The notes under the pieces are model-generated. The model was not told where the DNA came from. It did not search any database and was given only the letters and a program-made list of their open reading frames with translations. From the NCBI RefSeq assembly GCF_029227915.1, contig NC_079879.1, positions 15,564,001 to 15,628,000 of the forward strand: DNA of 64,000 nucleotides, read 5' to 3'. The translations under genes were made by a program, and so were the position numbers. The DNA comes from Hydractinia symbiolongicarpus. Taxonomy: Eukaryota > Cnidaria > Hydrozoa > Anthoathecata > Hydractiniidae. Of the stretch, positions 51,259 through 63,725 are shown one piece after another. The stretch's first letter is position 1; every line of letters starts with the position of its first letter.

Positions 51259-54077
51259 GTGCACGTAGTTAAGAGTGTTCTAAGGCAACTTCGCCAATAA
51301 AAACATCTTGGGACGTTGTAGCGCATTGAGACTGGAACGATTAGTCCAAAGGTAACCTGCGCAAGCAGGTGAAGCCACGTGATTTACGTGTGAAGCCTTT
51401 ATTAGACTGCAAAAGGCCATATTACAGCCTTTATAGGACAGTGCACGTAGTTAAGAGTGTTGTGAAGCAACGGCGCAAATAAAAACGACTTGGGAGGTTG
51501 TAACACATTGAGACTGGAACGATTAGTCCAAAGGTAACCTGCGCAGGCAGGTGAAATCACGTGATTTACGTGTGAGGCCTTTATTAGACTGCAAAAGGCC
51601 ATATTACAAGCCTTTATAGGACTGTGCATGTAGTTAAAAGTATTGTAAGGCAACGGCGCTAATAAAAACGACCTGGGACGTTGTAGCACATTGAGACTTG
51701 AAGGACTAGGCCAATGGTAACTTGCGCAGGCAAATGGAACCACGTGATTTACGTGTGAGGCCTTTATTAGACTGCAAAAGGCCATATTACAGCCTTTATA
51801 GGACAGTGCACGTAGTTAAGAGTGTTGTGAAGCAACGGCGCAAATGAAAACGACTTGGGAGGTTGTAACACATTGAGACTGGAACGATTAGTCCAAAGGT
51901 AACCTGCGCAGGCAGGTGAAATCACGTGATTTACGTGTGAAGCCTTTATTAGACTGCAAAATGCCATATTACAGCCTTTATAGGACTGTGCATGTAGTTA
52001 AAAGTATTGTAAGGCAACGGCGCTAATGAAAACGACTTGAAACGCTGTAGCGCATTGAGACTGTAAGGAATAGATGGAACCACGTGATTTACGTATGAGG
52101 CCTTTATTAGACTGCAAAAGGCCATATTACAGCCTTTATAGGACTGTGCACGTAGTTAAGAGTGTTCTAAGGCAACTTCGCCAATGAAAACATCTTGGGA
52201 CGTTGTAGCGCATTGAGACTGGAACGATTAGTCCAAAGGTAACCTGCGCAGGCAGGTGAAATCACGTGATTTACGTGTGAAGCCTTTATTAGACTGCAAA
52301 GACCATGTTACAGCCTTTATAGGACTGTGCACGTAGTTAAGAGTGTTGTAAGGCAACGACACTAATGAAAACGACTTGGGACGTTGTAGCGCATTGAGAC
52401 TGGAACGACTAGTCCACTGGTAACCTGCACAGGCAGATGGAACCACGTGATTTACGTGTGAAGCCTTTATTAGACTGCAAAATGCCATATTACAGCCTTT
52501 ATAGGACAGTGCACGTAGTTAAGAGTGTTGTGAAGCAACGGCGCAAATGAAAACGACCTGGGACGTTGTAGCACATTGAGACTTGAAGGACTAGGCCAAT
52601 GGTAACCTGCGCAGGCAAATGGAACCACGTGATTTACGTGTGAGGCCTTTATTAGACTGCAAAAGGCCATATTACAGCCTTTATAGGACAGTGCACGTAG
52701 TTAAGAGTGTTGTGAAGCAACGGCGCAAATGAAAACGACTTGAGACGTTGTAGCACATTGAGACTGTAAGGAATAGTCCAATGGTAAAGTGCACAGGCAA
52801 ATGGAACCACGTGATTTACGTGTGAGGCCTTTATTAGACTGCAAAAGGCCATATTACAGCCTTTATAGGACTCTGCACGTAGTTAGGAGTGTTGTAAGGC
52901 AACAGCGATAATGAAGACGACTTGAGACGTTGTAACGCATTGAGACTGGAAGGACTAGGCCAATGGTAACTTGCGCAGGCAAATGGAACCACGTGATTTA
53001 CGTGTGAGGCCTTTATTAGACTGCAAAAGGCCATATTACAGCCTGTATAGGACTCTGCACGTAGTTAGGAGTGTTGTAAGGCAACGGCGCTAATGAAAAC
53101 GACTTGAAAAGCTGTAGCGCATTGAGATTGTAAGGAATAGTACAATGGTAACCTGCACAGGCAAATGGAACCACGTGATTTACGTGTGAGGCCTTTATTA
53201 GATTGCAAAAGGCCATATTACAGCCTTTATAGGACTGTGCACGTAGTTAAGAGTGTTCTAAGGCAACTTCGCCAATGAAAACATCTTGGGACGTTGTAGC
53301 GCATTGAGACTGGAACGATTAGTCCAAAGGTAACCTGCGCAAGCAGGTGAAGCTACGTGATTTACGTGTGAAGCCTTTATTAGACTGCAAAAGGCCATAT
53401 TACAGCCTTTATAGGACAGTGCACGTAGTTAAGAGTGTTGTGAAGCAACGGCGCAAATTAAAACGACTTGGGAGGTTGTAACACATTGAGACTGGAACGA
53501 TTAGTCCAAAGGTAACCTGCGCAGGCAGGTGAAATCACGTGATTTACGTGTGAGGCCTTTATTAGACTGCAAAAGGCCATATTACAAGCCTTTATAGGAC
53601 TGTGCATGTAGTTAAAAGTATTGTAAGGCAACGGCGCTAATAAAAACGACCTGGGACGTTGTAGCACATTGAGACTTGAAGGACTAGGCCAATGGTAACT
53701 TGCGCAGGCAAATGGAACCACGTGATTTACGTGTGAGGCCTTTATTAGACTGCAAAAGGCCATATTACAGCCTTTATAGGACAGTGCACGTAGTTAAGAG
53801 TGTTGTGAAGCAACGGCGCAAATGAAAACGACTTGGGAGGTTGTAACACATTGAGACTGGAACGATTAGTCCAAAGGTAACCTGCGCAGGCAGGTGAAAT
53901 CACGTGATTTACGTGTGAAGCCTTTATTAGACTGCAAAATGCCATATTACAGCCTTTATAGGACTGTGCATGTAGTTAAAAGTATTGTAAGGCAACGGCG
54001 CTAATGAAAACGACTTGAAACGCTGTAGCGCATTGAGACTGTAAGGAATAGATGGAACCACGTGATTTACGTATGAG
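51259..54077 (+). repeat. Junction zone with two partial 7-mers and a partial 11-mer
   Basis: 51395-52281 and 53373-54259 each follow the 7-mer order (182, 183, 182, 158, 182 bp). Between them about 52560-53050 copies the end of the 11-mer, including GAAGACGACTTG and GCCTGTATAGG. The two partial 7-mers lie 1978 bp apart, which is eleven monomers minus the 24-bp deletion, so the whole zone appears to be another round of block duplication. Confidence 0.83.
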
Positions 54078-54988
54078 GCCTTTATTAGACTGCAAAAGGC
54101 CATATTACAGCCTTTATAGGACTGTGCACGTAGTTAAGAGTGTTCTAAGGCAACTTCGCCAATGAAAACATCTTGGGACGTTGTAGCGCATTGAGACTGG
54201 AACGATTAGTCCTAAGGTAACCTGCGCAGGCAGGTGAAGCCACGTGATTTACGTGTGAAGCCTTTATTAGACTGCAAAATGCCATATTACAAGCCTTTAT
54301 AGGACTGTGCATGTAGTTAAAAGTATTGTAAGGCAACGGTGTTATTAAAAACGACCTGGGACGTTGTAGCACATTGAGACTTGAAGGACTAGGCCAATAG
54401 TAACTTGCGCAGGCAAATGGAACCACGTGTTTTGCGTGTGAGGCCTTTATTAGACTGCAAAAGGTCATATTACAGCCTTTATAGGACTGTGCACGTTGTT
54501 AAGAGTGTTCTAAGGCCACGGCGCTAATGAGAACAACCTGGGACGTTGTAGCGCATTGAGACTGGAAGGAATAGTCCAATGGTAACCTGCACAGGCAAAT
54601 GGAACCACGTGATTTACGTGTGAGGCCTTTATTAGAGTGCAAAAGACCATATTACAGCCTTTATAGGACTGTGCACGTAGTTAAGAGTGTTCTAAGGCAA
54701 CTTCGCCAATGAAAACATCTTGGGACGTTGTAGCGCATTGAGACTGGAAGGAATAGTCCAATGGTAACCTGCACAGGCAAATGGAACCACGTGTTTTACG
54801 TGTGTGGCCTTTATTAGACTGCAAAAGGTCATATTACAGCCTTTATACGACTGTGCACGTAGTTAGGAGTATTGTAAGGCAACGGCACTAATGAAAACGA
54901 CTTGAAACGCTGTAGCGCATTGAGACTGTAAGGAATAGTACAATGGTAACCTGCACAGGCAAATGGAACTACGTGGTTTACGTGTGAG
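54078..54988 (+). repeat. P module (5-mer, 911 bp), copy 1
   Basis: Monomers of 182, 183, 182, 182 and 182 bp. The first three match monomers 5-7 of the 1251-bp HOR; the last two belong to the 41-43 kb family with CGTGTTTTACGTGTGTGG and the dyad form TACGTGGTTTACG. Private markers are GTCCTAAGG, CAACGGTGTTATTAAA and CCAATAGTAAC. This copy has GGAGTATTG near 54860 where the others have GGAGTGTTG. Confidence 0.9.
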
Positions 54989-55899
54989 GCCTTTATTAGA
55001 CTGCAAAAGGCCATATTACAGCCTTTATAGGACTGTGCACGTAGTTAAGAGTGTTCTAAGGCAACTTCGCCAATGAAAACATCTTGGGACGTTGTAGCGC
55101 ATTGAGACTGGAACGATTAGTCCTAAGGTAACCTGCGCAGGCAGGTGAAGCCACGTGATTTACGTGTGAAGCCTTTATTAGACTGCAAAATGCCATATTA
55201 CAAGCCTTTATAGGACTGTGCATGTAGTTAAAAGTATTGTAAGGCAACGGTGTTATTAAAAACGACCTGGGACGTTGTAGCACATTGAGACTTGAAGGAC
55301 TAGGCCAATAGTAACTTGCGCAGGCAAATGGAACCACGTGTTTTGCGTGTGAGGCCTTTATTAGACTGCAAAAGGTCATATTACAGCCTTTATAGGACTG
55401 TGCACGTTGTTAAGAGTGTTCTAAGGCCACGGCGCTAATGAGAACAACCTGGGACGTTGTAGCGCATTGAGACTGGAAGGAATAGTCCAATGGTAACCTG
55501 CACAGGCAAATGGAATCACGTGATTTACGTGTGAGGCCTTTATTAGAGTGCAAAAGACCATATTACAGCCTTTATAGGACTGTGCACGTAGTTAAGAGTG
55601 TTCTAAGGCAACTTCGCCAATGAAAACATCTTGGGACGTTGTAGCGCATTGAGACTGGAAGGAATAGTCCAATGGTAACCTGCACAGGCAAATGGAACCA
55701 CGTGTTTTACGTGTGTGGCCTTTATTAGACTGCAAAAGGTCATATTACAGCCTTTATACGACTGTGCACGTAGTTAGGAGTGTTGTAAGGCAACGGCACT
55801 AATGAAAACGACTTGAAACGCTGTAGCGCATTGAGACTGTAAGGAATAGTACAATGGTAACCTGCACAGGCAAATGGAACTACGTGGTTTACGTGTGAG
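54989..55899 (+). repeat. P module, copy 2
   Basis: Tandem repeat of 54078-54988 at +911 bp with all markers kept. A private TGGAATCACG occurs near 55510. Confidence 0.9.
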
Positions 55900-56445
55900 G
55901 CCTTTATTAGACTGCAAAAGGCCATATTACAGCCTTTATAGGACTGTGCACGTAGTTAAGAGTGTTCTAAGGCAACTTCGCCAATGAAAACATCTTGGGA
56001 CGTTGTAGCGCATTGAGACTGGAACGATTAGTCCAAAGGTAACCTGCGCAGGCAGGTGCAGCCACGTGATTTACGTGTGAAGCCTTTATTAGACTGCAAA
56101 ATGCCATATTACAGAATTTATAGGACTGTGCATGTAGTTAAAAGTATTGTAAGGCAACGGCGCTAATAAAAACAACCTGGGACGTTGTAGCACATTGAGA
56201 CTTGAAGGAATAGTCCAATGGTAACCTGCACAGGCAAATGGAACCACGTGTTTTACGTGTGTGGACTTTATAAGACTGCAAAAGGTCATATTACAGCCTT
56301 TATACGACTGTGCACGTAGTTAGGAGTGTTGTAAGGCAACGGCGCTAATGAAAACGACTTGAAACGCTGTAGCGCATTGAGACTGTAAGGAATAGTGCAA
56401 TGGTAACCTGCACAGGCAAATGGAACCACATGATTTACGTGTGAG
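55900..56445 (+). repeat. Q module (3-mer, 546 bp), copy 1
   Basis: Three 182-bp monomers, matching 41936-42481 at +13964 bp. Its marker is GTGTGGACTTTATAAGAC. This copy has a private ACAGAATTTATAGG near 56112. Confidence 0.88.
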
Positions 56446-57355
56446 GCCTTTATTAGACTGCAAAAGGCCATATTACAGCTTTTATAGGACTGTGCACGTA
56501 GTTAAGAGTGTTCTAAGGCAACTTCGCCAATGAAAACATCTTGGGACGTTGTAGCGCATTGAGACTGGAACGATTAGTCCAAAGGTAACCTGCGCAGGCA
56601 GGTGCAGCCACGTGATTTACGTGTGAAGCCTTTATTAGACTGCAAAATGCCATATTACAGCCTTTATAGGACTGTGCATGTAGTTAAAAGTATTGTAAGG
56701 CAACGGCGCTAATAAAAACAACCTGGGACGTTGTAGCACATTGAGACTTGAAGGACTAGGCCAATAGTAACTTGCGCAGGCAAATGGAACCACGTGTTTT
56801 GCGTGTGAGGCCTTTATTAGACTGCAAAAGGTCATATTACAGCCTTTATAGGACTGTGCACGTTGTTAAGAGTGTTCTAAGGCCACGGCGCTAATGAGAA
56901 CAACCTGGGACGTTGTAGCGCATTGAGACTGGAAGGAATAGTCCAATGGTAACCTGCACAGGCAAATGGAACCACGTGATTTACGTGTGAGGCCTTTATT
57001 AGAGTGCAAAAGACCATATTACAGCCTTTATAGGACTGTGCACGTAGTTAAGAGTGTTCTAAGGCAACTTCGCCAATGAAAACATCTTGGGACGTTGTAG
57101 CGCATTGAGACTGGAAGGAATAGTCCAATGGTAACCTGCACAGGCAAATGGAACCACGTGTTTTACGTGTGTGGCCTTTATTAGACTGCAAAAGGTCATA
57201 TTACAGCCTTTATACGACTGTGCACGTAGTTAGGAGTGTTGTAAGGCAACGGCACTAATGAAAACGACTTGAAACGCTGTAGCGCATTGAGACTGTAAGG
57301 AATAGTACAATGGTAACCTGCACAGGCAAATGGAACTACGTGGTTTACGTGTGAG
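56446..57355 (+). repeat. P' module (910 bp), hybrid of P and the Q flank
   Basis: It starts as the monomers that follow Q at 42482 onward (CACATGATTT flank, GTGCAGCC, AATAAAAACAACC) and changes to P within the second monomer, at CCAATAGTAAC. It lacks the inserted base, so it is 910 and not 911 bp. Confidence 0.85.
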
Positions 57356-58266
57356 GCCTTTATTAGACTGCAAAAGGCCATATTACAGCCTTTATAGGAC
57401 TGTGCACGTAGTTAAGAGTGTTCTAAGGCAACTTCGCCAATGAAAACATCTTGGGACGTTGTAGCGCATTGAGACTGGAACGATTAGTCCTAAGGTAACC
57501 TGCGCAGGCAGGTGAAGCCACGTGATTTACGTGTGAAGCCTTTATTAGACTGCAAAATGCCATATTACAAGCCTTTATAGGACTGTGCATGTAGTTAAAA
57601 GTATTGTAAGGCAACGGTGTTATTAAAAACGACCTGGGACGTTGTAGCACATTGAGACTTGAAGGACTAGGCCAATAGTAACTTGCGCAGGCAAATGGAA
57701 CCACGTGTTTTGCGTGTGAGGCCTTTATTAGACTGCAAAAGGTCATATTACAGCCTTTATAGGACTGTGCACGTTGTTAAGAGTGTTCTAAGGCCACGGC
57801 GCTAATGAGAACAACCTGGGACGTTGTAGCGCATTGAGACTGGAAGGAATAGTCCAATGGTAACCTGCACAGGCAAATGGAACCACGTGATTTACGTGTG
57901 AGGCCTTTATTAGAGTGCAAAAGACCATATTACAGCCTTTATAGGACTGTGCACGTAGTTAAGAGTGTTCTAAGGCAACTTCGCCAATGAAAACATCTTG
58001 GGACGTTGTAGCGCATTGAGACTGGAAGGAATAGTCCAATGGTAACCTGCACAGGCAAATGGAACCACGTGTTTTACGTGTGTGGCCTTTATTAGACTGC
58101 AAAAGGTCATATTACAGCCTTTATACGACTGTGCACGTAGTTAGGAGTGTTGTAAGGCAACGGCACTAATGAAAACGACTTGAAACGCTGTAGCGCATTG
58201 AGACTGTAAGGAATAGTACAATGGTAACCTGCACAGGCAAATGGAACTACGTGGTTTACGTGTGAG
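57356..58266 (+). repeat. P module, copy 3
   Basis: All P markers are present, including the 183-bp monomer with ATTACAAGCC. It matches 54989-55899 at +2367 bp, which equals P plus Q plus P' in length. Confidence 0.9.
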
Positions 58267-58812
58267 GCCTTTATTAGACTGCAAAAGGCCATATTACAGC
58301 CTTTATAGGACTGTGCACGTAGTTAAGAGTGTTCTAAGGCAACTTCGCCAATGAAAACATCTTGGGACGTTGTAGCGCATTGAGACTGGAACGATTAGTC
58401 CAAAGGTAACCTGCGCAGGCAGGTGCAGCCACGTGATTTACGTGTGAAGCCTTTATTAGACTGCAAAATGCCATATTACAGCCTTTATAGGACTGTGCAT
58501 GTAGTTAAAAGTATTGTAAGGCAACGGCGCTAATAAAAACAACCTGGGACGTTGTAGCACATTGAGACTTGAAGGAATAGTCCAATGGTAACCTGCACAG
58601 GCAAATGGAACCACGTGTTTTACGTGTGTGGACTTTATAAGACTGCAAAAGGTCATATTACAGCCTTTATACGACTGTGCACGTAGTTAGGAGTGTTGTA
58701 AGGCAACGGCACTAATGAAAACGACTTGAAACGCTGTAGCGCATTGAGACTGTAAGGAATAGTACAATGGTAACCTGCACAGGCAAATGGAACTACGTGG
58801 TTTACGTGTGAG
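58267..58812 (+). repeat. Q module, copy 2 (hybrid last monomer)
   Basis: The GTGTGGACTTTATAAGAC marker is present, but the third monomer carries the P-type AACGGCACTAATG and TACGTGGTTTACG in place of CACATGATTT. It is a Q/P hybrid. Confidence 0.87.
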
Positions 58813-59723
58813 GCCTTTATTAGACTGCAAAAGGCCATATTACAGCCTTTATAGGACTGTGCACGTAGTTAAGAGTGTTCTAAGGCAACTTCGCCAATGA
58901 AAACATCTTGGGACGTTGTAGCGCATTGAGACTGGAACGATTAGTCCTAAGGTAACCTGCGCAGGCAGGTGAAGCCACGTGATTTACGTGTGAAGCCTTT
59001 ATTAGACTGCAAAATGCCATATTACAAGCCTTTATAGGACTGTGCATGTAGTTAAAAGTATTGTAAGGCAACGGTGTTATTAAAAACGACCTGGGACGTT
59101 GTAGCACATTGAGACTTGAAGGACTAGGCCAATAGTAACTTGCGCAGGCAAATGGAACCACGTGTTTTGCGTGTGAGGCCTTTATTAGACTGCAAAAGGT
59201 CATATTACAGCCTTTATAGGACTGTGCACGTTGTTAAGAGTGTTCTAAGGCCACGGCGCTAATGAGAACAACCTGGGACGTTGTAGCGCATTGAGACTGG
59301 AAGGAATAGTCCAATGGTAACCTGCACAGGCAAATGGAACCACGTGATTTACGTGTGAGGCCTTTATTAGAGTGCAAAAGACCATATTACAGCCTTTATA
59401 GGACTGTGCACGTAGTTAAGAGTGTTCTAAGGCAACTTCGCCAATGAAAACATCTTGGGACGTTGTAGCGCATTGAGACTGGAAGGAATAGTCCAATGGT
59501 AACCTGCACAGGCAAATGGAACCACGTGTTTTACGTGTGTGGCCTTTATTAGACTGCAAAAGGTCATATTACAGCCTTTATACGACTGTGCACGTAGTTA
59601 GGAGTGTTGTAAGGCAACGGCACTAATGAAAACGACTTGAAACGCTGTAGCGCATTGAGACTGTAAGGAATAGTACAATGGTAACCTGCACAGGCAAATG
59701 GAACTACGTGGTTTACGTGTGAG
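58813..59723 (+). repeat. P module, copy 4
   Basis: Matches copy 3 at +1457 bp, so P plus Q forms an 8-monomer HOR of 1457 bp here. Confidence 0.9.
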
Positions 59724-60269
59724 GCCTTTATTAGACTGCAAAAGGCCATATTACAGCCTTTATAGGACTGTGCACGTAGTTAAGAGTGTTCTAAGGCAAC
59801 TTCGCCAATGAAAACATCTTGGGACGTTGTAGCGCATTGAGACTGGAACGATTAGTCCAAAGGTAACCTGCGCAGGCAGGTGCAGCCACGTGATTTACGT
59901 GTGAAGCCTTTATTAGACTGCAAAATGCCATATTACAGCCTTTATAGGACTGTGCATGTAGTTAAAAGTATTGTAAGGCAACGGCGCTAATAAAAACAAC
60001 CTGGGACGTTGTAGCACATTGAGACTTGAAGGAATAGTCCAATGGTAACCTGCACAGGCAAATGGAACCACGTGTTTTACGTGTGTGGACTTTATAAGAC
60101 TGCAAAAGGTCATATTACAGCCTTTATACGACTGTGCACGTAGTTAGGAGTGTTGTAAGGCAACGGCGCTAATGAAAACGACTTGAAACGCTGTAGCGCA
60201 TTGAGACTGTAAGGAATAGTGCAATGGTAACCTGCACAGGCAAATGGAACCACATGATTTACGTGTGAG
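59724..60269 (+). repeat. Q module, copy 3
   Basis: Q marker present. The last monomer has the CACATGATTT dyad variant as in copy 1. The sequence continues past the module as in 42482 onward, and P is not repeated again. Confidence 0.87.
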
Positions 60270-61906
60270 GCCTTTATTAGACTGCAAAAGGCCATATTAC
60301 AGCTTTTATAGGACTGTGCACGTAGTTAAGAGTGTTCTAAAGCAACTTCGCCAATGAAAACATCTTGGGACGTTGTAGCGCATTGAGACTGGAACGATTA
60401 GTCCAAAGGTAACCTGCGCAGGCAGGTGCAGCCACGTGATTTACGTGTGAAGCCTTTATTAGACTGCAAAATGCCATATTACAGCCTTTATAGGACTGTG
60501 CATGTAGTTAAAAGTATTGTAAGGCAACGGCGCTAATAAAAACAACCTGGGACGTGGTAGCACATTGAGACTTGAAGGACTAGGCCAATGGTAACTTGCG
60601 CAGGCAAATGGAACCACGTGATTTACGTGTGAGGCCTTTATTAGACTGCAAAAGGCCATATTACAGCCTTTATAGGACAGTGCACGTAGTTAAGAGAGTT
60701 CTAAGGCAACTTCGCCAATAAAAACAACCTGGGACGTTGTAGCACATTGAGACTGTAAGGAATAGTACAATGGTAACCTGCACAGGCAAATGGAACCACG
60801 TGATTTACGTGTGAGGCCTTTATTAGACTGCAAAGGCCATATTACAGCCTTTATAGGACTGTGCACGTAGTTAAGAGAGTTCTAAGGCAACTTCGCCAAT
60901 AAAAACAACCTGGGACGTTGTAGCACATTGAGACTTGAAGGAATAGTCCAATGGTAACCTGCACAGGCAAATGGAACCACGTGTTTTACGTGTGTGGCCT
61001 TTATTAGACTGCAAAATGCCATATTACAGCCTTTATACGACTGTGCACGTAGTTAGGAGTGTTGTAAGGCAACGGCGCTAATGAAAACGACTTGAAACGC
61101 TGTAGCGCATTGAGACTGTAAGGAATAGTACAATGGTAACCTGCACAGGCAAATGGAGCCACGTGATTTACGTGTGAGGCCTTTATTAGAGTGCAAAAGG
61201 CCATATTACAGCCTTTATAGGACTGTGCACGTAGTTAAGAGTGTTCTAAGGCAACTTCGCCAATGAAAACATCTTGGGACGTTGTAGCGCATTGAGACTG
61301 GAAGGAATAGTCCAATGGTAACCTGCACAGGCAAATGGAACCACGTGTTTTACGTGTGTGGCCTTTATTAGACTGCAAAATGCCATATTACAGCCTTTAT
61401 ACGACTGTGCACGTAGTTAGGAGTGTTGTAAGGCAACGGCGCTAATGAAAACGACTTGAAACGCTGTAGCGCATTGAGACTGTAAGGAATAGTACAATGG
61501 TAACCTGCACAGGCAAATGGAACCACGTGGTTTACGTGTGAGGCCTTTATTAGACTGCAAAAGGCCATATTACAGCCTTTATAGGACTGTGCACGTAGTT
61601 AAGAGTGTTCTAAGGCAACTTCGCCAATGAAAACATCTTGGGACGTTGTAGCGCATTGAGACTGGAACGATTAGTCCAAAGGTAACCTGCGCAGGCAGGT
61701 GCAGCCACGTGATTTACGTGTGAAGCCTTTATTAGACTGCAAAATGCCATATTACAGCCTTTATAGGACTGTGCATGTAGTTAAAAGTATTGTAAGGCAA
61801 CGGCGCTAATAAAAACAACCTGGGACGTTGTAGCACATTGAGACTTGAAGGACTAGGCCAATGGTAACTTGCGCAGGCAATTGGAACCACGTGATTTACG
61901 TGTGAG
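60270..61906 (+). repeat. Mixed block related to 42.5-43.8 kb
   Basis: 60459-60658 matches 42671-42870 at +17788, and 60997 to about 61850 matches 42846 to about 43700 at +18151. The 363-bp difference is two extra monomers at about 60650-61010, one with CAAAGGCC, each containing GAGAGTTCTAAGG. No gene is visible. Confidence 0.8.
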
Positions 61907-62816
61907 GCCTTTATTAGACTGCAAAAGGCCATATTACAGCCTTTATAGGACAGTGCACGTAGTTAAGAGTGTTGTGAAGCAACGGCGGAAATGAAAACGA
62001 CTTGGGACGTTGTAGCGCATTGAGACTGGAACAACTAGTCCACTGGTAACCTGCACAGACAGATGTAACCACGTGACTTACGTGTGAGGCCTTTTTTTAG
62101 ACTGCAAAGGCCATATTACAGCCTTTATAGGACTGTGCACGTAGTTAAGAGAGTTCTAAGGCAACTTCGCCAATAAAAACAACCTGGGACGTTGTAGCAC
62201 ATTGAGACTTGAAGGAATAGTCCAATGGTAACCTGCACAGGCAAATGGAACCACGTGTTTTACGTGTGTGGCCTTTATAAGACTGCAAAAGGTCATATTA
62301 CAGCCTTTATACGACTGTGCACGTAGTTAGGAGTGTTGTAAGGCAACGGCGCTAATGAAAACGACTTGAAACGCTGTAGCGCATTGAGACTGTAAGGAAT
62401 AGTACAATGGTAACCTGCACAGGCAAATGGAACCACATGATTTACGTGTGAGGCCTTTATTAGACTGCAAAAGGCCATATTACAGCTTTTATAGGACTGT
62501 GCACGTAGTTAAGAGTGTTCTAAGGCAACTTCGCCAATGAAAACATCTTGGGACGTTGTAGCGCATTGAGACTGGAACGATTAGTCCAAAGGTAACCTGC
62601 GCAGGCAGGTGCAGCCACGTGATTTACGTGTGAAGCCTTTATTAGACTGCAAAAGGCCATATTACAGCTTTTATAGGACTGTGCACGTAGTTAAGAGTGT
62701 TCTAAGGCAACTTCGCCAATGAAAACATCTTGGGACGTTGTAGCACATTGAGACTTGAAGGACTAGGCCAATGGTAACTTGCGCAGGCAAATGGAACCAC
62801 GTGATTTACGTGTGAG
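61907..62816 (+). repeat. 5-monomer HOR unit, 910 bp, copy 1
   Basis: Five monomers of 182 bp. An extra T in GCCTTTTTTTAG (about 62089-62099) offsets the base lost in CAAAGGCC. The order continues identically in the next unit. Confidence 0.88.
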
Positions 62817-63725
62817 GCCTTTATTAGACTGCAAAAGGCCATATTACAGCCTTTATAGGACAGTGCACGTAGTTAAGAGTGTTGTGAAGCAACGGCGGAA
62901 ATGAAAACGACTTGGGACGTTGTAGCGCATTGAGACTGGAACAACTAGTCCACTGGTAACCTGCACAGACAGATGTAACCACTTGATTTACGTGTGAGGC
63001 CTTTATTAGACTGCAAAGGCCATATTACAGCCTTTATAGGACTGTGCACGTAGTTAAGAGAGTTCTAAGGCAACTTCGCCAATAAAAACAACCTGGGACG
63101 TTGTAGCACATTGAGACTTGAAGGAATAGTCCAATGGTAACCTGCACAGGCAAATGGAACCACGTGTTTTACGTGTGTGGCCTTTATAAGACTGCAAAAG
63201 GTCATATTACAGACTTTATACGACTGTGCACGTAGTTAGGAGTGTTGTAAGGCAACGGCGCTAATGAAAACGACTTGAAACGCTGTAGCGCATTGAGACT
63301 GTAAGGAATAGTACAATGGTAACCTGCACAGGCAAATGGAACCACATGATTTACGTGTGAGGCCTTTATTAGACTGCAAAAGGCCATATTACAGCTTTTA
63401 TAGGACTGTGCACGTAGTTAAGAGTGTTCTAAGGCAACTTCGCCAATGAAAACATCTTGGGACGTTGTAGCGCATTGAGACTGGAACGATTAGTCCAAAG
63501 GTAACCTGCGCAGGCAGGTGCAGCCACGTGATTTACGTGTGAAGCCTTTATTAGACTGCAAAAGGCCATATTACAGCTTTTATAGGACTGTGCACGTAGT
63601 TAAGAGTGTTCTAAGGCAACTTCGCCAATGAAAACATCTTGGGACGTTGTAGCACATTGAGACTTGAAGGACTAGGCCAATGGTAACTTGCGCAGGCAAA
63701 TGGAACCACGTGATTTACGTGTGAG
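62817..63725 (+). repeat. 5-monomer HOR unit, 909 bp, copy 2
   Basis: Same subtype order as 61907-62816, one base shorter because it lacks the extra T. Private ACAGACTTTATACG near 63215 and CCACTTGATTTACG near 62980. Confidence 0.88.
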
